Notes: a model not told the origin generated them from the letters alone. Numbered from the stretch's first letter, positions 1 through 6,959 are shown. The stretch is DNA of 10,095 nt from Bacillota bacterium (GCA_023486985.1 JAMDEM010000083.1:1188-11282), one strand, 5' to 3'. A program made the numbers and translations.

Positions 1-109
1 AAGAAGGAGAAGCAGTAGGCGCAGTTCAGGTTTTTAGAGATAGAAGCGCTGAGATGGAAATAGAAAGGATGAAAGAAGACTTTTTTGATGCAGTTACACA
101 TGACCTGAA
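1..109. repeat. Inverted copy of 602-710 at the left edge (probable chimeric or foldback contig end)
   Basis: Base-by-base comparison shows that 1-109 is the exact reverse complement of 602-710; the match fails at 110, where the complement of 601 would be A but C is present. The copied segment encodes the end of the PAS domain and the H-box region of the histidine kinase. Read on the plus strand it therefore gives a second, out-of-place kinase fragment ending at the H-box (AVTHDL) before running into antisense sequence. The arms are identical over 109 bp and separated by 492 bp. This is the signature expected of an amplification chimera or assembly foldback. A very recent real inverted duplication is the less likely alternative. 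Confidence 0.93.
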
Positions 110-2283
110 CCCACCTGATAAAATTTCTGGAAAAGTCCTTCCCTGTTTTCCGGGGGAATTCCCTTCCCTGTATCTGCAACCGAAAATTTGACCTTATCTT
201 CATGCGGTTCCGCCGAGATTGTCACAATCCCCTTACTTGAAGTAAACTTCATGGCATTGCTGAAAAGATTCATAAAAACCTGTTTAATCATATCCCTGTC
301 TCCATATACCGTCAGCTCTTTTGAAATATTTAAATTAACTTTGATGCCTTTTTGATGAACTGCAGGCATAAACATCTCAATAACTTCAGATACAACAAGC
401 TCCGGAGCAAAGATAGCAAAGTTATAAACCATCTTTCCGGCATCAATCCGCGCTCCTTCAAGAAGATTGTTTATAAGCAGAAGCAGAGACCTGGCCGACC
501 TCAGGGATGATTCTATATATTCCCTTTGTGTTGAAGTAAGTTCTCCAATTTTGGGATTCATCACCAGCTCGATATAACCCATTACAGATGAAAGCGGCGA
601 TTTCAGGTCATGTGTAACTGCATCAAAAAAGTCTTCTTTCATCCTTTCTATTTCCATCTCAGCGCTTCTATCTCTAAAAACCTGAACTGCGCCTACTGCT
701 TCTCCTTCTTCATTTATAATAGGGGCGCAGCCGATGAAAACAGGGAATTTTTGACCTTCTTTTTTAACGGCATAAACCGGCTGCCCGCCGGAATCAACTC
801 TTCTTTTCTCCCTTATTGCCTTTTCAATTAAACAGGATTCATCGCAAAGTCTTTCACCGTCCAAAGAATGGAAAAACAAGTCCCGGCAGGCTTTTCCAAT
901 AACTTCCCTGCTCTGCCAGCCGGTAATTTTTTCTGCGGCTGTATTCCAGCTCAGTATCCTTTTTGATGTATCAATTGTAAAAACCCCGTCCGGAATATTT
1001 TGAACCAGAACCTGAAGACGGTTTTTCTCAATAAAAAGATCTGAAAAAAGAATGGAATTCTCAAGAGCAGAAGAAATTACGCCGGCAAAAATATCAAGCC
1101 ACCTTATCTCTTCCTGGGTCCAGGCGCGGTGTTCCATAGAAAATAAAACTATGGATCCCATTGTTTTTCTTCTCCCTATGAGAGGAGCCCGGAGGAATGA
1201 TTTTATTCCTTCATTCCCAAAAAATTCCGTCAATGCGGCAGACACGTTATATTTATTAACAAATTCACCCACCTGCATAAATCTTTCAACTTTTTGCGGA
1301 TTTTCAATTATTTCTTTTGGAAGCTCAAGGCTATGAAATCCTTCATTATATTTAAAACCCGAGAAGGCAAAAGGAACTGCAACATATGATTCCTCATCAT
1401 ACCTGAAAAATACGGCTTTGTCGGTTTTAAAAAATCTCCTTAAGATTTCAACTACATCTGTAAGGACATTGGTCTGGGAGAAATCCACATCCAACGTGAC
1501 ATTAAGGCTTCTTGAGATATCCCAGAGAGTTGACATAAAACTTAACTTGCTGTCAACTTCCTGAAAAAGCCGGGCATTTCTTATAGCCTGGAAAGCCTGG
1601 TTTACTATGGGAGAAAGAATATTCATCTGCTTCTGTCCATAAGAATTTTTCTGGAGGCTCCCAAGAAAAAGAATGCCGTAAACTTCATTCTCAGTAGATA
1701 TGGGCACATAAATAGCGGAACCTATGTGCACGGTTTCCAGAAAGTGCTTGAACCTTGGATCCTTCTCAACATCAGCTATCCATACCGGCCTGTTGGTGTC
1801 AACAACTATATCAGGAATTCCAAAGTCCCGCCTCAACTGAAGCTTCATGTCCTCCTCAGTAATTTCCTGAAAGGCTGCCTCATAAAGCTCCGACTTTTCC
1901 TTTGAATATAGATAGATACCTGCACAGTAAAAAGGCACAACCACTCTTATCTTGGAAATTATCTTATCAAGAATTGTCGGCAAATCAAGAGTCTGGGTGA
2001 GGGAGTGAGAAATCTCAAGGAAAAGATCCTTCTGTCTTGCCTCCAGCATTGTCTGCTCCTGGGATGCGCCCAGCATCTGCTGATACTGAATCACAGTCTC
2101 GGAAAGCTCGGCAAGCCTTGAATGAAGCTCACTCATTTTTTCAGCATATTCGCTTCTTATTTCCTTTTCACGGTTTAAAAGCTGGCGGTAACGCCTTCGG
2201 ACATAAAGCAAAAGAGCAACAACTGCCGTCATCAGAATAAGACAGACAGCTACAAGTATCAGGTTGTAAACAGTGAAGCTCAT
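94..2283 (-). CDS. Membrane-anchored GAF-GAF-PAS sensor histidine kinase, C-terminus cut off by a chimeric junction
   Basis: Two-component sensor kinase, expected to autophosphorylate on His and pass the phosphate to a response regulator, none of which is visible here. One N-terminal membrane helix (about residues 7-28) is followed by a charged probable coiled coil (30-80), two GAF-like domains (about 85-235 and 245-415), a PAS domain (about 420-545) and HisKA with the H-box THDLKSP (His558). The ATPase domain shows the N-box (Asn676 in NLFSNAMKF), the G1 box DTGKGIP (704-710) and the F-box around FQKFYQ. The G2 box (GTGLGL type) is missing because the frame enters the inverted copy at 109; the last residues (SGHV) and the stop codon come from that copy. 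The native gene must have continued. The ATG overlaps the TAA of the radical SAM gene by one base (TAATG), with no strong SD, so translation is probably coupled. The PAS domain carries Cys466, Cys480, Cys484 and Cys519. Ligands are unknown. Confidence 0.9.
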   Translation of the reverse strand: MSFTVYNLILVAVCLILMTAVVALLLYVRRRYRQLLNREKEIRSEYAEKMSELHSRLAELSETVIQYQQMLGASQEQTMLEARQKDLFLEISHSLTQTLDLPTILDKIISKIRVVVPFYCAGIYLYSKEKSELYEAAFQEITEEDMKLQLRRDFGIPDIVVDTNRPVWIADVEKDPRFKHFLETVHIGSAIYVPISTENEVYGILFLGSLQKNSYGQKQMNILSPIVNQAFQAIRNARLFQEVDSKLSFMSTLWDISRSLNVTLDVDFSQTNVLTDVVEILRRFFKTDKAVFFRYDEESYVAVPFAFSGFKYNEGFHSLELPKEIIENPQKVERFMQVGEFVNKYNVSAALTEFFGNEGIKSFLRAPLIGRRKTMGSIVLFSMEHRAWTQEEIRWLDIFAGVISSALENSILFSDLFIEKNRLQVLVQNIPDGVFTIDTSKRILSWNTAAEKITGWQSREVIGKACRDLFFHSLDGERLCDESCLIEKAIREKRRVDSGGQPVYAVKKEGQKFPVFIGCAPIINEEGEAVGAVQVFRDRSAEMEIERMKEDFFDAVTHDLKSPLSSVMGYIELVMNPKIGELTSTQREYIESSLRSARSLLLLINNLLEGARIDAGKMVYNFAIFAPELVVSEVIEMFMPAVHQKGIKVNLNISKELTVYGDRDMIKQVFMNLFSNAMKFTSSKGIVTISAEPHEDKVKFSVADTGKGIPPENREGLFQKFYQVGSGHV
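602..710. repeat. Second arm of the inverted repeat, inside the histidine kinase gene
   Basis: This is the native copy of the 109-bp segment repeated in inverted orientation at 1-109. It lies in an uninterrupted kinase reading frame and encodes roughly residues 525-560, including the phospho-accepting His558. It is therefore the original, and the left-edge copy is the displaced one. Confidence 0.93.
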
Positions 2284-4829
2284 TATGGTTCAATCCATAC
2301 TGCTCCCTCGCGAACAAGAAGAGCAGTCCTTTCAATCTTTCCAAAATTACTCTGCTGTAAACCTAACACCTGCTTTAGAAGTTCATCAGGCTTTAAGGCA
2401 CCGGTGGGCAAAACCCTTATCCCTAATTCGAGATTGCAAAAGTCATTATTAAATTTTATTATGCGGAAAGACTCAAGGAATTCTCCAAGCCTGACATCTT
2501 TATCTTTTCGCTTTAAAGGAGTTTCTTCCTGAGAAAGCTTCTCCTCGATTATCTCTTTAGAAAACAACCGCGCGTCAACATTTACTAATTCGATATTATA
2601 TAAGGAAAGACCTATCCTGGACTGAAGATCATCGGCTCTCAGAGGAATTTCCCGGCATCTTAAAATTTCTATTCCTTCCGGAAGCTCTTCTTTTAATTTC
2701 TCCTTTATCTCAAGTGCTTCCCTCCGCTCAGCAAGCTCGATATCCAGCCACTCTCCAGTACTTACGTAGCCGAGGCTCAGGGCTGAGGCAAAATAAAGCC
2801 TTGGCCTGGGATGAAAGCCCTCCGTATAAGCAAGAGGAAAATTCGCCCTTCTCATGGCTCTTTCAAATGTTCTCATCAAATCAAGATGAGAAATAAGCTT
2901 TAAATCCCCGAGCTTGGAAAATTTTATTCTAATCCTGTAAAGACCTTTACGTAAAGACTTTATCTCTTCTTTATTAAATTCAAACGGCTCTTCTGAATGA
3001 TTATCGCCGCCGCCATAAAGCTTGTTTTCAATCTCCCCGCTGCAAACGCCGCAGGCGCTGCAGTCATTCCACCTGCAGTCGCCAAGAGTTGTTTCCGACA
3101 CGGCGCTTTGCGCCTGGCTTAAAAAGAATTCTTTGTCCAGCCTTGAAGCAAGGTGGTCCCATGGCAGTATCTCGCTAAACTGCCTCAAGCGGGAGGTGTA
3201 AAATTCAGGATTAATACCGGAACGCTCAAAGGCTTCCTTCCATTTTTCAAATTTAAATTCTTCCGACCAGCCGTCAAACCTGCAGCCAAGATTCCATGCG
3301 GACTCCAGAACCTGAGAAAGCCTCCGGTCTCCCCTTGAAAAAACTCCCTCGATAAAGCTTAATTCGGGAATGTGACAGTCAAAAAGAATTTTTCTATGTC
3401 TTAAAAATTTCCTTAACATTCCGGTTTTTTCTTTAAGGCTGTCAATTCTTTCCTGCGGATGCCACTGAAACGGCGTATGAGCCTTTGGAACAAATGGAGA
3501 AACACCCACCCTGAGCTTCATAGATGTTTTTTTGAGAACTTTCATTACAATATCAATTATTCCCCGCACATCATCCATCGTCTCAGTCGGCAAGCCTATC
3601 ATGAAATAAAATTTCAAACTATCCCAGCCCGCTTCCCGTGCATAGGAAGCAGTTGTTAATATATCATCTTCAGTGATACCCTTGTTTATAACATCTCTCA
3701 TCCGCTGCGTTCCTGCTTCAGGCGCAAACGTAAGGCCCGTACGCCTGAGGGTCTGCACCATCCTTGCAAGATCAAGTGAAAAAGAATCCATTCTTAAAGA
3801 AGGAAGGGAAATTCCAAGATACTTTCCTTTATACTCTTCAACCAGTTTTCTTGCCAGCTCTTTTATCCTGCTGTAATCGGAGCAGTTAAGGGAAACAAGG
3901 GAAAGCTCTTCATAGCCCGTATTTGAAACTATCTCTTTTGCAAGCTTAAAAAGCCTCTCCGGTGACCTTTCCCTTACCGGCCTGTAAACACTGCCTGCAT
4001 GGCAAAACCGGCAGCCCCTTGTGCATCCACGGAAAACTTCAAGCACAGCTCTGTCCTGAACCGCCTCCACATAAGGCACAACAGGTTTTGAGGGAAAAAA
4101 AGCTTTGTCAAGGTCTTCAACAACCCGGCGGGATATTTTCTCAGGAGCGCCGTCAAGAGGAATTACCCGGGCGATTGTGCCTGAATCATTATATTTAACA
4201 TCATAAAAAGAAGGCACATATACTCCCTCTATCTTTGCAAGCTCAGCAAGTTTTTCTTTCCTTGATGCGCCCTGACTCTTAAGTGCGGCAAATTTTTCCA
4301 GTATCTCCAGAATTACTTCTTCCCCGTCGCCTAAAACAAAGAAATCAAAAAATGCCGCCAGCGGCTCGGGATTAAAAACACATGGTCCTCCGCCCATAAC
4401 CAGAGGATATTCAGAAGTTCTTTCATCAGCCTTAAGCGGAATTCCGCTTAAATTTAAAATCGCAAGGATGTTGGTGTAAGTCATCTCATACTGCAGGGTA
4501 AAACCAAGAAGGTCAAAATCTGAAAGCGGCCTTCTGGATTCGAGGCTCCATATTTTCCTGCCTGAATTTAAAAGCTCTTTTTCCATGTCCTTCCAGGGAG
4601 AAAAAACTCGTTCGGCAAGATAGCGGGGATTTTCATTAATGAGATGATATAGAATTTTTATTCCAAGCCCTGACTGGCCTATTTCGTAGGTATCGGGAAA
4701 AGCAAGAACAACCCTTACCGAAGCGCTATCCCACTCTTTCCGGACAGCGTTCCATTCGTTCCCAAGGTATCTTCCGGGCTTTTCAACTTTTTTTAAAATA
4801 TCAAGAATTTGAATATCGGGATTATTCAT
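2283..4829 (-). CDS. Radical SAM protein fused to a DUF2344 (radical SAM-linked) domain
   Basis: An 848-residue fusion of the uncharacterised radical SAM family TIGR03960 with the TIGR03936/DUF2344 'radical SAM-linked' domain. Residues 1-250 match the N-terminal domain (DTYEIGQSGLG, GGGPCVFNPEPLA, LGDGEE). The radical SAM core begins with the CxxxCxxC cluster at Cys269, Cys273 and Cys276 (RGCTRGCRFCHAG), which should bind the 4Fe-4S cluster that cleaves S-adenosylmethionine. It continues through FAPEAGTQRMR and FYFMIGLPTET. A second cysteine group, Cys585-x4-Cys590-x2-Cys593-x2-Cys596, precedes DUF2344, which starts near residue 630 (SKLGDLKLISHLDLMRTFERA, GFHPRPRL). The substrate is unknown; in other genomes the two parts often occur as neighbouring genes, sometimes near RNase E/G or ribosomal protein genes. 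No His of the B12-binding DxHxxG type is present at the N-terminus. The start ATG has no clear SD, and a hairpin lies just upstream. Confidence 0.9.
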   Translation of the reverse strand: MNNPDIQILDILKKVEKPGRYLGNEWNAVRKEWDSASVRVVLAFPDTYEIGQSGLGIKILYHLINENPRYLAERVFSPWKDMEKELLNSGRKIWSLESRRPLSDFDLLGFTLQYEMTYTNILAILNLSGIPLKADERTSEYPLVMGGGPCVFNPEPLAAFFDFFVLGDGEEVILEILEKFAALKSQGASRKEKLAELAKIEGVYVPSFYDVKYNDSGTIARVIPLDGAPEKISRRVVEDLDKAFFPSKPVVPYVEAVQDRAVLEVFRGCTRGCRFCHAGSVYRPVRERSPERLFKLAKEIVSNTGYEELSLVSLNCSDYSRIKELARKLVEEYKGKYLGISLPSLRMDSFSLDLARMVQTLRRTGLTFAPEAGTQRMRDVINKGITEDDILTTASYAREAGWDSLKFYFMIGLPTETMDDVRGIIDIVMKVLKKTSMKLRVGVSPFVPKAHTPFQWHPQERIDSLKEKTGMLRKFLRHRKILFDCHIPELSFIEGVFSRGDRRLSQVLESAWNLGCRFDGWSEEFKFEKWKEAFERSGINPEFYTSRLRQFSEILPWDHLASRLDKEFFLSQAQSAVSETTLGDCRWNDCSACGVCSGEIENKLYGGGDNHSEEPFEFNKEEIKSLRKGLYRIRIKFSKLGDLKLISHLDLMRTFERAMRRANFPLAYTEGFHPRPRLYFASALSLGYVSTGEWLDIELAERREALEIKEKLKEELPEGIEILRCREIPLRADDLQSRIGLSLYNIELVNVDARLFSKEIIEEKLSQEETPLKRKDKDVRLGEFLESFRIIKFNNDFCNLELGIRVLPTGALKPDELLKQVLGLQQSNFGKIERTALLVREGAVWIEP

Positions 4830-4837
4830 TATAAATT

Positions 4838-4919
4838 ACCACGGGCAATACCGTGGCATCCTCGGCTTCGCCTCCGGCGAGTTTGTTTTCCTGCGCTTCA
4901 TCAACGTCAAGCCCGTGGT
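4838..4919 (-). promoter_or_regulatory. Competing inverted repeats in the leader before the radical SAM gene
   Basis: The 112-nt gap before the radical SAM start contains two alternative pairings in the minus-strand RNA. A local hairpin pairs CCACGG (4856-4851) with CCGUGG (4844-4839) around a 6-nt loop. A long-range stem pairs ACCACGGGC (4919-4911) with GCCCGUGGU (4846-4838), 9 bp perfect. The two share the 3' arm, so they exclude each other. That arm ends 8 nt before the AUG and occupies the position where an SD would lie, and no other good SD is present. This suggests translational control of the downstream gene but could also be chance in a GC-richer spacer. No known riboswitch class was recognised. 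Confidence 0.4.
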
Positions 4920-4941
4920 TTTCGCGCTTCGAAAATAACAA

Positions 4942-5355
4942 TTATCGAACAGCTTTCTGCATTTCCTTAAGAAAATTTCCCGCAGGCGAAAAACTTATAA
5001 CGCGGTTAGTTTCTATCCCGCTTGTTTGTATAAAAATTATAGTAAGAGAAGCTTTTGCATGATATTTCCCGGCAAGTGCCTGTTCCTTTTCCGAATTGAC
5101 CCTCAGGCAAACAAATTTTTCTGACATTTCAACCACATCCGGATTGGCAAAAGTTTCCTCATCCATCTTTTTGCACCATTCCTGCCAGTCAGTGTAAAAG
5201 TAAATCATCAATGTCTTACCGGTGGATTTGGACATCTGAAGTGCCTGGTCATAAGAATAAAGCCAGTGTATTCCGTTAGACCCGGAAAAAACAGGCGTTA
5301 CATAAATAACCACCGCCACAATTACTGCAACAGCAGCTAAAAAGTATCTTCTCAT
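4942..5355 (-). CDS. Exported or membrane-anchored thioredoxin-fold protein with a degenerate active site
   Basis: Small protein (137 residues from ATG 5355) with an N-terminal signal peptide or anchor (MRRYFLAAVAVIVAVVIYV) and a thioredoxin_7/DUF255-like domain from about residue 30 to the end. The signature WxxWCKKMdeeTFanpdVve is easy to see, but where the family has W-C-x-x-C this protein has W57-Q-E-W-C61, so only the second cysteine remains. The usual cis-Pro segment (G-x-P-T) reads A-S-L-T (102-105). Disulfide exchange is therefore unlikely by the normal mechanism; one more Cys (Cys83) is present. ATG 5355 is preferred because AGAGGG (5369-5364) sits 8 nt upstream of it. The alternative GTG at 5364, which would overlap the upstream TGA (GTGA), directly abuts that SD. 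The gene is tightly coupled to the beta-lactamase-like gene upstream. The reading frame stays open for 39 codons after the TAA. Confidence 0.82.
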   Translation of the reverse strand: MRRYFLAAVAVIVAVVIYVTPVFSGSNGIHWLYSYDQALQMSKSTGKTLMIYFYTDWQEWCKKMDEETFANPDVVEMSEKFVCLRVNSEKEQALAGKYHAKASLTIIFIQTSGIETNRVISFSPAGNFLKEMQKAVR

Positions 5356-5360
5356 TTCTT

Positions 5361-6344
5361 TCACCCTCTTTTTTGCATAACCTTATATATCCTTAATGAA
5401 AAGTCAGCCCAGAACTTTCTTGCCTCGTCTTTATTTTTTATGTTTTTCCCAAGCAAGCATAATATATATGGACATTTCTCCATATATATTATACCACAAT
5501 CATGAAGTATACCGTTAAGTTCTCCGGTCTTGTGCGCAACTTCTACACCCTCAGGAAGATATGCAGGAATCATTTTGCGATTTTCCTGTCTTTTCAATAT
5601 ATTAATCATTGAGGCGCTGGATGCCTCATCAACAGCTTTCCCTTCATAAATGGCTCTCAGCAAAATCATCATATCTTCAGGAGTTGCAGTATTGTCCATG
5701 CCGCGGTCAATGGCGGCAAAATCCCAGATTGTTCTTTTTAAAAATGTGGCACTGCATCCCAATTCTATTGCAATGGAGTTAATATTCTTCATACCAAGCT
5801 TATTAATAAGTATATCGGCAGCTGTATTATCGCTTTTTGTTATCATAAGCCCGGCAAGTTCTTCATAGGACACACTTGAGCCTTCTGGCAGATTCTTAAT
5901 ACTGCCAGAGCCGCCGGCTTTCATGGAGTTCTTTATCACCACACTCTCTCCCGGACTTAACTTCCCTGCCTTTACCTGCCGGAAATATTCTATAAGTATG
6001 GGAATTTTTATAAGGCTTGCCGCCTCAAATTCTTCTTTTGTATTGCTTCCAATAACCTTATTCTCTAATATATCATAAAAAACGATACCTGCTTTGCCGG
6101 GAAAACTTTTTGAAGCTTCTTTTACGAGCTTTTCAATTTCATGGGAGGTTTCAAATTTCTTTAGAGAAATTTTCTTTTGAGGCGTTTCAGGCTTTTGCAT
6201 AAGTTTATCTTCTTTGTGAAGAACCTTACTTCCAAATAAAAGGGCAAAAACGAAGGCACCAAGGGATGTTAAAATAATAAGGCTCCACCTGGTGCGGGCG
6301 GATTTAATCAAATCTTTCTTCTTTCCACGGGTCTGCACTGTCAC
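5361..6344 (-). CDS. Membrane-anchored class A beta-lactamase-like serine hydrolase (Beta-lactamase2 family)
   Basis: A 327-residue protein with a basic N-terminus, one membrane helix (about 19-38), a linker and a penicillin-binding-type serine hydrolase domain outside the membrane. Motifs in order are S110-L-I-K113 (nucleophile and general base), S171-D-N173 and K272-T-G274. The region equivalent to the omega loop reads I-W-D-F-A-A-I-D-R-G-M-D-N (206-218). By my recollection of the family this is usually M-x-D-x-E-A-x(3)-G-x-x-N, so the Glu needed to hydrolyse the acyl-enzyme appears to be Ala210. That makes a slow-turnover or peptidoglycan-related acyl-serine enzyme more likely than an efficient antibiotic-degrading one; this is inference. 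The GTG start at 6344 has AGGGG (6354-6350) 5 nt upstream and overlaps the end of the molybdopterin gene by 41 nt. A TTG 12 codons into the frame is a weaker alternative start. Confidence 0.87.
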   Translation of the reverse strand: MTVQTRGKKKDLIKSARTRWSLIILTSLGAFVFALLFGSKVLHKEDKLMQKPETPQKKISLKKFETSHEIEKLVKEASKSFPGKAGIVFYDILENKVIGSNTKEEFEAASLIKIPILIEYFRQVKAGKLSPGESVVIKNSMKAGGSGSIKNLPEGSSVSYEELAGLMITKSDNTAADILINKLGMKNINSIAIELGCSATFLKRTIWDFAAIDRGMDNTATPEDMMILLRAIYEGKAVDEASSASMINILKRQENRKMIPAYLPEGVEVAHKTGELNGILHDCGIIYMEKCPYILCLLGKNIKNKDEARKFWADFSLRIYKVMQKRG

Positions 6345-6867
6345 TGTAACCCCTGGTTTCCCAGTAACCCGGCTCCTTTTGTGCTGTAAATATCAGCTTC
6401 CTTACCCACTTGGCGCATTTATAAGCATACTTATGGGGAACAACCGCTCTTAAAGGCCCGCCGTGGTCAGGCTCTAAAGGTTTGCCTTCAAGGCTCCATG
6501 CAAAGATAACTTCATCCTCCAGCATCTCTTCCATGGAGAGACTGGTTGTATAATCTCCTTCTGCAATAACTGATACGAATTTTGCTTCAGGCAGGGGTTT
6601 TACCAGTTTGCACAAATCCTTAAAAAGCAAGCCTTCCCACCTGTTGTCAAGCCTGCTCCAGCCTGTTACACAATGAAAATCGCTGGTGCTCTCTGCCGGG
6701 GCAATTTTCCTGAATTCATCAAAGCTCACTGTAACCGGATTTTCTACCAATCCTTCAACGGAAAAAATCCATGTCTTCGGGTCAAAAACAGGCACATCCC
6801 CCACATGAAGAACGGGAAAATCTTCTGTCTTTGACTGCCCGGGAGGGATTCTTTCTTTCTTTTCCAT
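6304..6867 (-). CDS. Sulfite-oxidase-like molybdopterin-dependent oxidoreductase, cytoplasmic form
   Basis: A 187-residue protein made almost entirely of the oxidoreductase molybdopterin-binding domain (PF00174; sulfite oxidase / MsrP fold). Cys66 in DFHCVTGWS is the expected ligand of molybdenum. Other family features are GLLFKDL (79-85), HGGPLRAVVPHKYAYKCAKW (135-154) and a C-terminal GYWETRGYSDSADPW. No twin-arginine or Sec signal is present, unlike periplasmic MsrP or sulfite dehydrogenases, and there is no heme or dimerisation domain, so it probably acts in the cytoplasm. Substrate and electron partner are unknown. The ATG has a strong SD, GGAGG at 6879-6875, 7 nt upstream. It is the first gene of the minus-strand operon, and its 3' end overlaps the hydrolase gene by 41 nt. 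Confidence 0.9.
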   Translation of the reverse strand: MEKKERIPPGQSKTEDFPVLHVGDVPVFDPKTWIFSVEGLVENPVTVSFDEFRKIAPAESTSDFHCVTGWSRLDNRWEGLLFKDLCKLVKPLPEAKFVSVIAEGDYTTSLSMEEMLEDEVIFAWSLEGKPLEPDHGGPLRAVVPHKYAYKCAKWVRKLIFTAQKEPGYWETRGYSDSADPWKEERFD

Positions 6868-6935
6868 GACAAAACCTCCGCCTATTAACTTCTCTTAAGC
6901 CTTATAAATTCCTCTCCCTTCTTTATCCCCCAACC

Positions 6936-6952
6936 CCTCTTTATCAAAGAGG
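6936..6952. repeat. Short inverted repeat in a C-rich/G-rich spacer
   Basis: CCTCTTT-ATC-AAAGAGG forms a 7-bp perfect stem with a 3-nt loop. It sits in a strand-asymmetric spacer whose plus strand is C/T-rich (TTTATCCCCCAACCCCTC, 6922-6939). This kind of short palindrome with a run of G or C beside it resembles intergenic repeats found in multiple copies in some genomes. Only one copy is visible here, so repeat status is not proven. It could also form a second stem after the main terminator hairpin. Confidence 0.45.
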
Positions 6953-6959
6953 CATATAA

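Noticed and set aside
3..189. Plus-strand open frame at the left edge encoding a kinase-like PAS/H-box fragment
   Set aside because: It is the displaced inverted copy of 602-710 read forward and then antisense kinase sequence; not an independent gene or remnant.
2283..4829. Cobalamin-binding domain at the N-terminus of the radical SAM protein
   Set aside because: The position resembling DxHxxG reads DTYEIG, without the His ligand, so B12 binding is not supported.
4838..4919. Intrinsic terminator between the thioredoxin-like and radical SAM genes
   Set aside because: No U-run follows either stem on the minus strand, and the 3' arm sits too close to the start codon; a translational role fits better.
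6304..6867. Periplasmic MsrP-type methionine sulfoxide reductase
   Set aside because: No twin-arginine or Sec signal precedes the domain, the SD fixes the short start, and no MsrQ-like membrane heme protein is encoded nearby.
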